A stretch of DNA of 64,000 nucleotides from Amycolatopsis sp. MtRt-6 (GTDB lineage Bacteria > Actinomycetota > Actinomycetes > Mycobacteriales > Pseudonocardiaceae), in the NCBI RefSeq assembly GCF_017308975.1, contig NZ_JADWPD010000003.1:310001-374000 (forward strand), written 5' to 3'. Every line of letters begins with the position of its first letter. Position 1 is the first letter of the stretch. Positions 16,354-25,893 of this stretch are shown here, in pieces. The position numbers and the translations under genes are program-made. The notes under the pieces are model-generated. The model was not told the origin of the DNA. It was given only the letters and a program-made list of their open reading frames with translations, and made no database searches.

Positions 16354-17607
16354 TTACTTGGTCAGGACGGCCTTGACGGACTCGTCGATGATCGACAGGC
16401 CCTGCGTCAGCTCGTCGTCGGTCAGCGTCAACGGCGGCAGCAGCTTCATGACTTCGCCGTCGGGACCGGAGGTTTCCATCAGCAGGCCGCGCGCAAACGC
16501 TTCCGCGCAGACCCGGCCGGCCAGTTCGCCGCTGCCGAACTCGATGCCGCGCGCCAGGCCGCGACCCTTCGCGATCAGGTTCGCCTCGGGGTAGGCCTCG
16601 ACGATGCCGCTGAACGCGCTCGCGATGCGCTCGCCCTTCGCCTTCGTCGACTTCTCGAGCTCGTCGTCGCTCCAGTAGGCGTCGATCGCTTCCCTGGCGG
16701 TGACGAACGCCGGGCTGATCCCGCGGAAGGTGCCGTTGTGCTCGCCCGGCTCCCAGACGTCGAGCTCCGGCTTGATGAGCGTCAGCGCCATCGGGATGCC
16801 GTAGCCGCTGATGGACTTCGACAGGCAGACGATGTCCGGCGTGATCCCGGCATCCTCGAAGGAGAAGAACGGGCCGGTGCGGCCGCAGCCCATCTGGACG
16901 TCGTCGAGGATCAGCAGGATGCCGTGGCGCTTGCAGAGGTCGTCGAGGCCCTTCAGCCACTCCAGGCGCGCGGCGTTGATGCCGCCCTCGCCCTGCACGC
17001 CCTCGACGATCACCGCGGCCGGCTCGTTGAGCCCGCTGCCGGAGTCTTCGAGGAGCTTCTCGAAGTAGAGGAAGTCCGGCATCGCGCCGTCGAAGTACTT
17101 GTCGTACGGCATCGGGGTGGCGTGCACCAGCGGAACACCGGCGCCGCCGCGCTTCATCGAGTTGCCGGTGACCGACAACGCGCCCAGCGTCATGCCGTGG
17201 AAGGCGTTGGTGAAGTTGATGACCGCTTCCTTGCCGGTCACCTTGCGCGCCAGCTTCAGCGCGGCCTCGACGGCGTTCGCGCCGCCCGGCCCGGGGAACA
17301 CGACCTTGTAGCCGTACCCGCGCGGGTCGAGGACCTTGTCGCGGAAGGTCTGCAGGAAGTCGCGCTTGGCCACGGTGAACATGTCGAGGGCGTGGGTGAC
17401 GCCGTCGCGCTGGATGTAGTCGATCAGGGCCTGCTTCAGCTGCGGGTTGTTGTGCCCGTAGTTCAGCGCGCCGGCCCCGGCGAAGAAGTCCAGGTAGGGC
17501 TTTCCGCTCTCGTCGTGCAGCCAGCTGCCCTGCGCGCGGTCGAACACGACCGGCCAGCCGCGGCTGTAGCTGCGGACTTCGGATTCGAGCTCTTCGAAGA
17601 TGCTCAT
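16354..17607 (-). CDS. ectB: Diaminobutyrate-2-oxoglutarate transaminase
   Basis: A 417-residue class III PLP aminotransferase that makes L-2,4-diaminobutyrate from aspartate semialdehyde using glutamate. The PLP lysine lies in LSKSISGYG, preceded by the cofactor Asp in [30 protein letters not shown] and [10 protein letters not shown] are further family motifs. It starts at ATG 17607 with GGAGAG upstream. It is the second gene of the operon, 41 bases after ectA. Confidence 0.97.
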   Translation of the reverse strand: MSIFEELESEVRSYSRGWPVVFDRAQGSWLHDESGKPYLDFFAGAGALNYGHNNPQLKQALIDYIQRDGVTHALDMFTVAKRDFLQTFRDKVLDPRGYGYKVVFPGPGGANAVEAALKLARKVTGKEAVINFTNAFHGMTLGALSVTGNSMKRGGAGVPLVHATPMPYDKYFDGAMPDFLYFEKLLEDSGSGLNEPAAVIVEGVQGEGGINAARLEWLKGLDDLCKRHGILLILDDVQMGCGRTGPFFSFEDAGITPDIVCLSKSISGYGIPMALTLIKPELDVWEPGEHNGTFRGISPAFVTAREAIDAYWSDDELEKSTKAKGERIASAFSGIVEAYPEANLIAKGRGLARGIEFGSGELAGRVCAEAFARGLLMETSGPDGEVMKLLPPLTLTDDELTQGLSIIDESVKAVLTK

Positions 17608-17648
17608 GTGTTTTTTTCTCTCCTCAACGCCCGGATTCGTCGGCGCGG

Positions 17649-18149
17649 TCAGTTCGCCGGCACTGTCAGCGGACCGATGCGGTAAAGCTCTTCGGGCAGG
17701 TGCCTGGCTTCGGGGAAATCCTCGCCGCCGAACAGCACACTGGTTTCCACCGCGGCATTCCACCGCTTCGCGAACGACGCGAACAGCCGGATCGACGCCT
17801 CGTTGTCCGGGGTGATCGTGGTCTCGAGGTAACGCACGCCTTCGTCGACCAGACGCCTGTACAGCGCGTCTAGCAGGGCTCCGGCCAGGCCTTTTCCGCG
17901 CTGCGAACGGTCGACGGCGACCTGCCAGACGAGCGCCGAATCCGGCGCGTCCGGCCTGCGGTAGGCGATGACGAATCCGACCGCTCTGCCGTCCTCACGC
18001 GCAACCACCGATGTCTCGGCGAAATCGCGGCACCACAGCATGTATGCGTACGGCGAGTTGAGATCGAGCTTGGCGGAATCACGCGCGATTCGCCACAGCT
18101 CCGCGCCGTCCGCCTTGGTCGGGGATTCGATCAAGTGCGTTACGGACAT
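17649..18149 (-). CDS. ectA: Diaminobutyrate acetyltransferase
   Basis: A 166-residue GNAT enzyme that acetylates L-2,4-diaminobutyrate at the gamma-amino group, the first committed step to ectoine. [23 protein letters not shown] is the characteristic EctA substrate region, and the acetyl-CoA loop is [19 protein letters not shown] 18149 gives the normal N-terminus. No clear purine-rich ribosome site precedes it, and TGTTACGTT at about -10 spacing suggests a leaderless or near-leaderless transcript. It is the first gene of ectABCD; the region up to 18373 should carry the osmotic-stress promoter. Confidence 0.95.
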   Translation of the reverse strand: MSVTHLIESPTKADGAELWRIARDSAKLDLNSPYAYMLWCRDFAETSVVAREDGRAVGFVIAYRRPDAPDSALVWQVAVDRSQRGKGLAGALLDALYRRLVDEGVRYLETTITPDNEASIRLFASFAKRWNAAVETSVLFGGEDFPEARHLPEELYRIGPLTVPAN

Positions 18150-18249
18150 ACTCAGGAAACGTAACAGAGAATTTTCCGCCTGCCAGCGATGCAGCTCACG
18201 ACCCCCGCGATGACCTGCGGCGACGCGATGTACCCGGTGAGCAGTCACA

Positions 18250-18261
18250 CAAACATGTTTG
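18250..18261. promoter_or_regulatory. 12-bp palindrome upstream of ectA
   Basis: CAAACATGTTTG is a perfect 12-bp palindrome about 100 bases upstream of the ectA start, in otherwise GC-rich DNA. Its position fits an operator for ectoine gene control. The protein that might bind is unknown. Confidence 0.3.
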
Positions 18262-18373
18262 AAGTGGACGATGCCTGGGCACACGCGCGCTCGGAGCGCG
18301 GACCCGCGGTCCGCGCCCTACCCGCACCATGACCCCAAACCGGACTGATCGCAAGGCGACGGGCCGGAAACGC

Positions 18374-21300
18374 TCAGCGCGAGCTCGCCGCCGGAGTGCG
18401 CTCCGAAGCCCGTTTCCGGGGCGCGCGCCCGGCCACGGCGAGCACGACGCCCTTCGCTTCCCGGGCCCGGGCGCGGCGGTGGCCGAGCCGGCGCACGAGG
18501 CTGTTCACCGGGGTCACCACGGCGGGCAGGATCAGCAGCCCGGAGACGACCAGCCACCACACCGCGCCCTCGCCGCGGCGCCAGCCGGCCACGACGTCAC
18601 CGAGCCAGCCGAAGAACGGCCGCGCGAGCGGCGGCAGGAACGCCGCCAGCAGCAGCGCCGCCACGACCAGCGTGCCCAGCGCGGTGCACAGCCACCGCAC
18701 TTTGCGGCCCGACGTGAGCAGCGCCGTCACCAGGTAGACGGCCGCGCCCGCGAGGACGGGGAGGCCGACCCACTGCAGCACCGCGCCCCCGTTGTTGCCG
18801 ATCACGAGCCCGGCCAGCAGCGCCAGGAGCCCGGCCGCGAGCGATCCCGCGGTACCGAGCCGGGACGCGCCCTGCGAGACCCGCGCCGTGCTCCTGGCGA
18901 CCGTCCGCAGCAGGCCCGCGACCGTCTGCGGCCAGCCGCCGGGCAGCCGGAACGCGACCGTCCCGGCGTTGACCGTGGCGGCGCCGAGCGCGACGAGCGT
19001 CCTGGTCAGCCGCGCGGTGCCCTGCTCCCCGGCGAACTTCTCGTCCGAGACGCGACAGGCCTGGAACTGGGCCTGCGCGGCGGCGACGCCGACCGGCGGA
19101 AGGTCCCCGGCCAGCGCCTTCGCGATGTCCGGGCGGTCGTCGGCGTCGTAGCGCGACGCGAGGGTGACGACCGGCAGCTCCTCCGCGGCGATCTCCGCCT
19201 GCCGCGCCCGGGCCAGCACCATGGCCGTCACCGGCAGGCTGATCGGGCGTTCGGCGTCCGGCTTGTCGACCGGGCCGAGATCGGCGTCGAGGCCGAGGAA
19301 GGCGAGTTCGGCCGTCAGCTGGTCACGCAGCTGTTCCGCCTCGTCCGGGGTGCACCGGTCGCGCTGCTCGTCCGGCGTGCGCCAGCCGGGCTTGAGCGCG
19401 GCGACGAGCTCGTCGCGGAACCGGTCCCGCCCGAGGATGTCGCGCAGTGTTTCGAGGCGAACCGGGTCGAGCAGGCACTGGACCAGCCAGCCGGCGCCGT
19501 CGACGCGGCCCCACATCCAGTCGCTGGCCCGCCACGACGCCTTGTAGAAGGCGCCGAAGTAGCTCGCCTGCATGCCGGTCAGCTTGTCCCACGACCGGCG
19601 CCGCGTCATGTCCAGCAGCGTCCGCGAATCGGCGCTGACCTGCACGAGGTCGACGCGCTGGTCGACCGACGGCGCCTGCGCGAGCAGGCCGCGCGTCGCC
19701 ACGTGGAGGGTGAGCAGCCGCGCCTGGACGACGTCGGCGGTGCCCGCGCCGTCCGGCCCCAGTGCCAGCCAGTCCAGCAGGGTCGTGACGGAATCCGCCC
19801 GCTCCGGCGCGGCTTCGGCCAGCGCCCGCAACACCGGTGCCACCGACCGCAGGCCCTCGACCACCAGCGGCCACGCCTCGGCGACGGCGGCCGTCTTGGC
19901 CGGCGCGACCCATTCCCGGGCGAGTTTCCCGATCCACGTCTCCAGCGAGCTGCCGCCAGGCCCGGAGTGCTCGGTGACCCACTGTCCCAGCCGCTTGCCC
20001 CGGGCGGCGGTCCGGCGTGCCTCGTGCAGTTTTTCCCGCGCGGCGTTGAGTTCCTGCGCCCGGCCGGCGTCGCCCTGCAGGCGGAAGCCGGCGTTGATCA
20101 GCTGCAGGCCGATCGCGACGGCGTCGTCGAGCGCGGTCGTCCGATAGGCGATCAGGTCGGCCACCGGCACGCGCGCGGGCGGCGGCGTGGCCGGGATGTC
20201 ACCGCGGAGCCCCGCCACGGCGATGTCCCGCAGCCGCCGCGACAACCCGGAGGCCCATTGGGTGCCGGGTTCGGCCAGCGCGTACCGGCGGGCGGCGACC
20301 CGCACCAGCTCGGCGGCGTCCTCGGCGGTCCGGCGCTCGCGGTACGCGGCGGCGATCCGCGCGTCGACCAGGTGTTCCGGCCCGCCACGCAGGCCCAGCG
20401 CGGCCAGCGAGACGCGGGTGTCGCGGGCGCGGAGCACGGCGTCGTTGTGGCGGGTCAGGTCGTCCAGCTCGGCGCTGATCGACTGGCTCATCACGGTGTT
20501 GACGACCTTCGCCATCGCGTTCGACAACAGCGGCGGGTCCGCCGGATCGCACCCGGCGGCGCCGGTTTCGCCTTCCCCGGTCGGCACGACGTAGAGCAGC
20601 AGCCGCCGGACGTCGGCGTGTGACGGGCGCTCGAAGATTTCGCGCAGCGCGGGCCGCAGCGGCTTGTTGAGCAGCACACCGCCGTCGGTCAGCCAGTGCG
20701 AGCGGGTCAGCTCGGTGTACGGAGTCATGTCGGGGTGCAGCCGGTCGGCGCCGCCGGTGCCGATCGGCATCCGCGACAGCTCGAACGCGCCGGGGAAGGA
20801 CGCGGTGGAGCGGGCCGCCAGCGCGAGCGGCCCCTCCACCCCGACAGTCCACAATGGACCACAGAACCGGAAGAGCATCCGGTGTTCGGTGTCCCGCACC
20901 AGGTTCCCGAGCGCGTCGTCGAACCGGGTGGTCTCGCCGTCGATCATCGTGCCGGTGAGCAGCACGGTGATGTCGGGGTCGTCCGTGGGCGGAGTGCCTT
21001 CGGCGGTGATCTGCCGCAGCGCCCGTTCGACGTCGCCGAGCAGCACCCGATCGCCGTCGAGCACCGACCGCGGCTGCCCCTCCTTGGCGTCGCGGATCAG
21101 GTTCTCGAGCGAGCCGGTGGTGATCCAGGTGTCCCGCAGGACCTGCGGGCTCGACTTGAAGGCTTCGGCCAGGCCCAGGCAGGCGGCGTTGATCCCGCCG
21201 GCGCTGGTGCCGGTGAGGACGTCGATCGAGACGCTCGCGCGCAGGACGTCGAGCAGCTTCCGGTAGAGGCCGGGCGGCGTGTCCCGGCGTGACTCCCGCA

Positions 21301-21415
21301 GCAGCTGCGATGTCTCGGTGGCGACGCCGCCCATCCAGATGGCCAGGCTGGCCCCGCCGACCATGGTCATCGCGAGGCGGATTTCCTGCTGCCACGGTTC
21401 CGCGGTTCCGGCCAT
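18374..21415 (-). CDS. Patatin-like phospholipase (DUF3376 type)
   Basis: A 1013-residue patatin-like acyl hydrolase. The oxyanion hole is the GGASLAIWMGG region (about 20-30), the nucleophile elbow is GTSAGG with S71, and the catalytic Asp is D244 in LTDGGVLLNKPL. The long middle part is the helical region typical of the actinobacterial patatin/DUF3376 group. Near the C-terminus are several hydrophobic helices (about residues 850-985) that should anchor it in the membrane with the catalytic domain in the cytoplasm. It probably acts on phospholipids or acylglycerols. The ATG at 21415 follows GGGAG. There is no obvious operon partner. Confidence 0.85.
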   Translation of the reverse strand: MAGTAEPWQQEIRLAMTMVGGASLAIWMGGVATETSQLLRESRRDTPPGLYRKLLDVLRASVSIDVLTGTSAGGINAACLGLAEAFKSSPQVLRDTWITTGSLENLIRDAKEGQPRSVLDGDRVLLGDVERALRQITAEGTPPTDDPDITVLLTGTMIDGETTRFDDALGNLVRDTEHRMLFRFCGPLWTVGVEGPLALAARSTASFPGAFELSRMPIGTGGADRLHPDMTPYTELTRSHWLTDGGVLLNKPLRPALREIFERPSHADVRRLLLYVVPTGEGETGAAGCDPADPPLLSNAMAKVVNTVMSQSISAELDDLTRHNDAVLRARDTRVSLAALGLRGGPEHLVDARIAAAYRERRTAEDAAELVRVAARRYALAEPGTQWASGLSRRLRDIAVAGLRGDIPATPPPARVPVADLIAYRTTALDDAVAIGLQLINAGFRLQGDAGRAQELNAAREKLHEARRTAARGKRLGQWVTEHSGPGGSSLETWIGKLAREWVAPAKTAAVAEAWPLVVEGLRSVAPVLRALAEAAPERADSVTTLLDWLALGPDGAGTADVVQARLLTLHVATRGLLAQAPSVDQRVDLVQVSADSRTLLDMTRRRSWDKLTGMQASYFGAFYKASWRASDWMWGRVDGAGWLVQCLLDPVRLETLRDILGRDRFRDELVAALKPGWRTPDEQRDRCTPDEAEQLRDQLTAELAFLGLDADLGPVDKPDAERPISLPVTAMVLARARQAEIAAEELPVVTLASRYDADDRPDIAKALAGDLPPVGVAAAQAQFQACRVSDEKFAGEQGTARLTRTLVALGAATVNAGTVAFRLPGGWPQTVAGLLRTVARSTARVSQGASRLGTAGSLAAGLLALLAGLVIGNNGGAVLQWVGLPVLAGAAVYLVTALLTSGRKVRWLCTALGTLVVAALLLAAFLPPLARPFFGWLGDVVAGWRRGEGAVWWLVVSGLLILPAVVTPVNSLVRRLGHRRARAREAKGVVLAVAGRAPRKRASERTPAASSR

Positions 21416-21512
21416 GGGAGTTCTCCCGTCTTCCCGACGCAGAGTAGAGGCGGCAGGAGCCGGCGGGGATACGTCCGCGCGTACGGCCGTTCGGGTGGAC
21501 TTGTACGCCCGC

Positions 21513-22499
21513 TCAGCCGCCCGCGGTGACCACCACCTTGCCGAACTGGCCGTTCGCCTCGAGGTAGCGGTGGGCCTCGGCGATGTCGGCGAGGTCGAAG
21601 GTCCGGTCGACGCGCGGCCGGAACGTGCCCGCCCGGACCCCGGCGCGGACGAACTGCTCCGCCCGGGCCAGGCGCTCGGGGTTCAGGGTCAGGTCGAACG
21701 CGTTGAACATGCGCATGGTCGGCGCGTACCACAGCGGGAACGGCGTTTCCTTGGTGTCGAGCGCGCCGTAGACGACGATCGTGCCGCCCTTCGCCGTGGC
21801 GTCCGAGAGGGCACGGACGCCTTCCCCGGCGACGGCGTCGAAAACGAAGCCGGCGCCCCGCCCGGCGGTGATTTCCCTCGTGCGCTCGGCGATGTCTTCG
21901 TCATCGGTGACGATCACGTGCGCGGCACCGGCGTCCAGCAGGCGCTGTTTCTTGGCGGCCGTCCGCGTCGCGGCGATCGGGATGGCGCCGATGTGGTTGA
22001 CGACGTCGATCGTCGCCAGCCCGACACTGCTCGACGCGGCCGTGATCAGCACGAAGTCCCCGGGACGGACGTGTCCTTCGTCGACGATCGCGCCGTACGC
22101 GGTGAGGAACGATCCCCACAGCGCGACGGTCTCGGCGGCGTCGAGCCCGTCGAGGCGCCGGAGCACGGCGGCGGCCGGGACGATCGCCGCCTCGCCGTAG
22201 ACGCCGTAGTCCCGCATCGAGAAGCCCGCGACCGTGCTGACCTCGTCGCCGATCCCGAAGCCGGTGACACCCTCGCCGACGGCTTCGACGATCCCGGAGG
22301 CGGAGTAGCCGAGCTTCGCGGGGAACTCGCCGGGGCGTTCGAAGTAGGTACCGGCGCGGAACATCGCCTCGGCCCGGTTGAGCCCGATCGCCGCCACCCG
22401 CAGCCGCAGTTCGCCGGGGCCCGGCTCGCCGAGGTCGACGTCCACCAGCTCCAGCACTTCCGGTCCACCTTCGGCGGCGAACCGCACTGTCTTGGTCAT
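21513..22499 (-). CDS. Zinc-independent NADPH:quinone reductase/MDR oxidoreductase
   Basis: A 328-residue medium-chain dehydrogenase/reductase of the quinone-oxidoreductase type. The N-terminal GroES-like domain includes GLNRAEAMFRAGTY and the Rossmann domain has ITAASSSVGLATIDV, with Ser-rich rather than Gly-rich spacing. There is no structural-zinc cysteine cluster, as usual for QOR. It should reduce quinones or enones with NADPH. It is divergently transcribed from an HxlR regulator across 115 bases, a common arrangement for electrophile-responsive reductases. The ATG at 22499 is preceded by AAAGGAACC. A TTCCGG-N6-CCGGAA inverted repeat (22511-22528) lies in its leader. Confidence 0.85.
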   Translation of the reverse strand: MTKTVRFAAEGGPEVLELVDVDLGEPGPGELRLRVAAIGLNRAEAMFRAGTYFERPGEFPAKLGYSASGIVEAVGEGVTGFGIGDEVSTVAGFSMRDYGVYGEAAIVPAAAVLRRLDGLDAAETVALWGSFLTAYGAIVDEGHVRPGDFVLITAASSSVGLATIDVVNHIGAIPIAATRTAAKKQRLLDAGAAHVIVTDDEDIAERTREITAGRGAGFVFDAVAGEGVRALSDATAKGGTIVVYGALDTKETPFPLWYAPTMRMFNAFDLTLNPERLARAEQFVRAGVRAGTFRPRVDRTFDLADIAEAHRYLEANGQFGKVVVTAGG

Positions 22500-22510
22500 T
22501 CCAGGTTCCT

Positions 22511-22528
22511 TTCCGGTGCTTGCCGGAA
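22511..22528. promoter_or_regulatory. Inverted repeat in quinone reductase leader
   Basis: TTCCGG and CCGGAA flank a 6-base loop 12 bases upstream of the reductase start, within the divergent interval shared with the HxlR gene. It could be the HxlR operator or a leader hairpin. Confidence 0.3.
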
Positions 22529-22614
22529 TCGATCGTGGACCAACTGCGTTTGCGCTGGAAGACGGCACTTTTCTGGTACGACGGCACAAGCCTGTTACGA
22601 ACGGGGTCACAGCG

Positions 22615-22974
22615 ATGGACAACGGCGAAATCCCTTCCGCGGAGATGTGCTCCCTGCGTGAAGTCCTGGACCTGGTGGGCGACAAGTGGGCGATCCGGGT
22701 CCTGGTCCAGCTCGGCAACGGCCCCCGGCGGTTCAGCGAACTGGAGCGGGCACTGGCCGGCGTGTCCCGGCGGATGCTGTCGCTGACGCTGCGCGGGCTG
22801 GAGCGCAACGGCCTGGTGACGCGGAAGGTCTACCCGGAGGTCCCGCCCCGGGTCGAGTACACGATGACAGCGCACGCGGCCGAACTGGACGAGCCGCTGC
22901 ACGCCCTGTCGGCGTGGGCGGCGAAGCACCGGTCGAAGGTCGCGGAGGCACGTCGCGCCTTCGACGTCGCCTAA
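22615..22974 (+). CDS. HxlR-family regulator
   Basis: A 119-residue winged-helix regulator of the HxlR family. It opens MCSLREVLDLVGDKWAIRVLVQL, the family signature, continues with RFSELERALAGVSRRMLSLTLRGLERNGLV as the recognition helix region, and ends with the wing PRVEYTMTAHAAELD. A single cysteine near the N-terminus (SAEMCSL) matches the redox-sensing Cys of YodB-type members, so it may sense electrophiles or oxidants and control the divergent quinone reductase. Its last four bases overlap the end of the convergent DUF445 gene. Confidence 0.85.
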   Translation: MDNGEIPSAEMCSLREVLDLVGDKWAIRVLVQLGNGPRRFSELERALAGVSRRMLSLTLRGLERNGLVTRKVYPEVPPRVEYTMTAHAAELDEPLHALSAWAAKHRSKVAEARRAFDVA

Positions 22975-24206
22975 GCCGCCAGGTGCTCCAGGACCAGCAC
23001 CTGCGCCTCACCGACCGCGAAGCCCAGCACCGCTCCCGTGGCGATCAGGATCCACTCGTCCTGCTCGAACGCCGGCCGCAGCAAGCGCTCGAACTCCTTC
23101 GGTGACAGCTGCTTCATCTTCGACACCAGCACGTTCCGGATGTCCATCGCGTCGGTCGCGTAGTCCTCGATGTACCGCATCGTCTCCGGCAGGCGCGACA
23201 TGATCTGGGACGAAATCGCCAGCTTCATGTCCTGGTACTTGCGGCTGCCCACCGCGAACACCAGCAACGGCTTCGCGACGCTGCCCAGCTCGCGGTCGAG
23301 CTGACGCTGGATCAACGCCAGCACCCGGTCCGACAGCGGCCCGTGCAGGATCGCCTCGATGACGTTGTGCGGGGTGATGATCTCCTTCGCGATCAGCGAC
23401 CCGTACGCCTCCGCGACCTCCGCGCGCCGCTTCAGGAAGAGCCCTTGCCACTGCACTCCGAAGTACCTGCGCGGCTCGATCGGGTAGAAGATCATCCGCA
23501 GCGCCAGCCAATCCGTGAACCAGCCCGTGAACAGGCCGAACAACGGCATGATCGGCGGGAACTTGAACAGCACCCACGCCACCATCTGGATCACGCCGAT
23601 CGCGCCGCCGAACACCAGGCCCGACCGGGCGATGAACTTGAACTCCCGCGCGCCCGCCTCCTGGAAGATCCGGTTGAGCAGGCGCTTGTCCTTGACCAGG
23701 CTGGTGACCACCATGCCCTTCAGGTCGAACACGCTGTCCACATCGGACTTGATCAGGTCGAGCACCGCCGCCACCATCCGCGGCGCCTCCTGCTGGACGC
23801 GCGCGATCACCAGCCGCTGCACCCGCACCGGCAGCGACTCCCACAGCCCCGGCTGGTAGTGCGCCGCGACCTCGCGCACGATGTCCTCGACGCCCGCCAG
23901 CAGCGGTTTTTCGATCTCCCGGGCAATCCGCCCGGCGTCCAGCCGCGCCACGACCTCGGCCGGCTTGATCAGCTGCTCGGTCATCGTGTCGCAGGCGATG
24001 CTCGCCATCCGCGCCGCGCGCTTCGGCACGATGCCCTGCCAGCCGAGGAACGGCTTGACGCCGATGAACTCCACCGGCTGGAACATCATCCGGATCGCGA
24101 CGAGCTTCGTGCCGTAGCCGATCAGCGCCGCGACGACGGGGATCGAGACGTAGAGGGGCCAGTGCCGGCCGAAGTCGGCGACGATGCCGCTGAGGAAGGC
24201 CCCCAT
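22971..24206 (-). CDS. DUF445 membrane protein
   Basis: A 411-residue DUF445-family protein. The N-terminal helix HWPLYVSIPVVAALIGYGTKLVAIRMMFQPVEFIG and the internal copy FGLFTGWFTDWLALRMIFYPIEPRRYFG are the two duplicated signature motifs. A further helix lies near residues 195-220 and a C-terminal helix (IATGAVLGFAVGEAQVLVL) anchors the end. The function is unknown. It starts four bases after the stop of the Abi-alpha gene, so the two are one operon. Confidence 0.85.
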   Translation of the reverse strand: MGAFLSGIVADFGRHWPLYVSIPVVAALIGYGTKLVAIRMMFQPVEFIGVKPFLGWQGIVPKRAARMASIACDTMTEQLIKPAEVVARLDAGRIAREIEKPLLAGVEDIVREVAAHYQPGLWESLPVRVQRLVIARVQQEAPRMVAAVLDLIKSDVDSVFDLKGMVVTSLVKDKRLLNRIFQEAGAREFKFIARSGLVFGGAIGVIQMVAWVLFKFPPIMPLFGLFTGWFTDWLALRMIFYPIEPRRYFGVQWQGLFLKRRAEVAEAYGSLIAKEIITPHNVIEAILHGPLSDRVLALIQRQLDRELGSVAKPLLVFAVGSRKYQDMKLAISSQIMSRLPETMRYIEDYATDAMDIRNVLVSKMKQLSPKEFERLLRPAFEQDEWILIATGAVLGFAVGEAQVLVLEHLAA

Positions 24207-24210
24207 CCGG

Positions 24211-24999
24211 CTACCCGAGACTCGGGTCGCAGGCCTGCCAGAACTGCGCGCCGAGGCGCGACACGTGGATCGTCCGCCGGACGAACTTCGCGCGCCGGAC
24301 GTGCTTCTCCGCCTCGCGCACCGTCTCGTCGGTCAGCAGGATCTCGTACTGGGTCTCCAGCGACGGCACCTCTTCGTCGAGGTCGACCAGGCCGAGCCCG
24401 ATCAGCCGGGTGACGTAGCCGGGCACCTGGTCGGGCAGCGACACCCCGGCCGCCTTGCCGACCGTCGAGGCGTTGCGCAGCACGACCCGGCCGTTGCCGC
24501 CGAGACCGGTCCGCTCGACGACGTCGACCGCGGGGAACGGCGACCCGTCGGACAGCGCGGACAGGATCCGCGCCTCGTCCGGCGTCAGCTGGCGCAGGAT
24601 GATCGCGTAGAAGTACTCGCGGGCGCGTTCGCGGCCGAAGCCGATGGAGTGGTTGAGCAGCTCGGCCATCGCCGCGCGCAGCGGCTCGGCGTGGTTGTCG
24701 CGCGCCGGCACGAGCGTGACGGTGGCTTCGACCTTGTCGGTCACCGCGCGGTTCATCGCCGACGCCGCGGTGAGCGCCGCGTGGTAGGGGTCGTCGACCT
24801 CGTCGAGCCGGCGGCGCAGCTCGGTGAGCAGCTGGCGCTCCACCTGCCGCACACCGCGCTCGGCGGTCTCGACGCCGGGGAGCTTGCGGCCGAGCGCGAA
24901 GCCGGTGCGCGCGGCCCAGCCCGCCACCTGACCGGCGCGGCGGGCCAGGTCGGCCACGTCGTCGGCGGCACCCCGGCCGTTCGGTCGCTCTGCGTTCAC
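24211..24999 (-). CDS. Abi-alpha (DUF4393) family protein
   Basis: A 262-residue cytoplasmic protein. The central segment REYFYAIILRQLTPDEARILSALSDGSPFPAVDVVER is the hallmark of the Abi-alpha/DUF4393 family, followed by a winged-helix-like part where TRLIGLGLVDLDEE and YEILLTDETVREAEKHVR resemble a two-strand wing. The N-terminal 90 residues are amphipathic helices. Family members were named after abortive-infection proteins, but most chromosomal copies have no shown phage function. The start is GTG 24999 with GGGGAGT upstream. It is followed after four bases by DUF445. Confidence 0.65.
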   Translation of the reverse strand: MNAERPNGRGAADDVADLARRAGQVAGWAARTGFALGRKLPGVETAERGVRQVERQLLTELRRRLDEVDDPYHAALTAASAMNRAVTDKVEATVTLVPARDNHAEPLRAAMAELLNHSIGFGRERAREYFYAIILRQLTPDEARILSALSDGSPFPAVDVVERTGLGGNGRVVLRNASTVGKAAGVSLPDQVPGYVTRLIGLGLVDLDEEVPSLETQYEILLTDETVREAEKHVRRAKFVRRTIHVSRLGAQFWQACDPSLG

Positions 25000-25071
25000 C
25001 GGCGGACTCCCCTCTGCTTTCGCGCTGATGCTACCTGCGGGTAGGCCGAATGGAGGTGTTTGGATGCACAC

Positions 25072-25893
25072 ATGAGTCCGACGCGCTGGGGCCCGCCGAT
25101 CGACGTCCTCCCGTACTTCTCCAAAGAAGAACAAGCGCTGATGACGCTGCTCGGCGCACTCACCGAAGAGGACTGGACGCGGCCGACCATGTGCGCCGGC
25201 TGGACGGTCAAGGACGTCGCCGCCCACCTGCTGGGTGACAAGGTCGGCCGGCTGTCCCGCGGCCGGGACGGGCACGCCTCCGAAGCCCCCCGTCCGGGTG
25301 AGCCGTTCCCCCGGTTCATCGACCGGATCAACGAGGAGTGGGTCGTCGCGTGCCGCCGGCTCTCGACGGACGTCCTGCTCACCATGCTGTACGAGTTCAT
25401 GGGCCAGACGACCGAGTACTGGGCCGGGCAGGACCTCGACGCGCTCGGCGAGCCGGTGAGCTGGGCCGGCGCCGAGCCCGCGCCGCGCTGGCTGGACGCG
25501 GCCCGCGACTATTCGGAGTTCTGGGTCCATCACGTGCAGATCCGCGAGGCACTGGAGCACACGCCGCTGGAGGCCGAGTACGCCGAGCCGATCGCCGACA
25601 CGTTCGTCCGCGCGTTGCCGCACACCCTGCGTGACGTCGAGGCCCGTGCCGGCAAGCAGGTCGGCTACACGGTGACCGGCCAGGGCAAGTGGCACGCCCG
25701 CCGCGAGCGCGACGGCTGGGTCCTGGACCGCGGTGCCCCGCCGTCCCGCACCCCGCTGGCCACCGTGACGACGGACCTGGACACGTTCTGGCGGCTTTGC
25801 ACCCGCAACGCGACGGACCTCGACCGGGTGAAGACCACCGGGGACGAAAACGTTTGCGCGGTGCTGCTCGGGATGACCTCGATCATCGTCTAG
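25072..25893 (+). CDS. Maleylpyruvate isomerase-type (DinB/mycothiol) enzyme
   Basis: A 273-residue protein of the mycothiol-dependent maleylpyruvate isomerase/DinB-like family. The N-terminal four-helix bundle contains DWTRPTMCAGWTVKDVAAHLLGDK, the usual metal-His motif, and a further His pair appears in SEFWVHHVQIREAL. An SCP2-like C-terminal part follows (GYTVTGQGKWHARR, then PLATVTTDLDTFWRLCTRN). These proteins use mycothiol as cofactor for isomerase or conjugation reactions; the substrate here is unknown. I use ATG 25072, though GGAGGTG is better spaced for an in-frame TTG at 25060. The stop overlaps the convergent LapA gene by four bases. Confidence 0.75.
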   Translation: MSPTRWGPPIDVLPYFSKEEQALMTLLGALTEEDWTRPTMCAGWTVKDVAAHLLGDKVGRLSRGRDGHASEAPRPGEPFPRFIDRINEEWVVACRRLSTDVLLTMLYEFMGQTTEYWAGQDLDALGEPVSWAGAEPAPRWLDAARDYSEFWVHHVQIREALEHTPLEAEYAEPIADTFVRALPHTLRDVEARAGKQVGYTVTGQGKWHARRERDGWVLDRGAPPSRTPLATVTTDLDTFWRLCTRNATDLDRVKTTGDENVCAVLLGMTSIIV

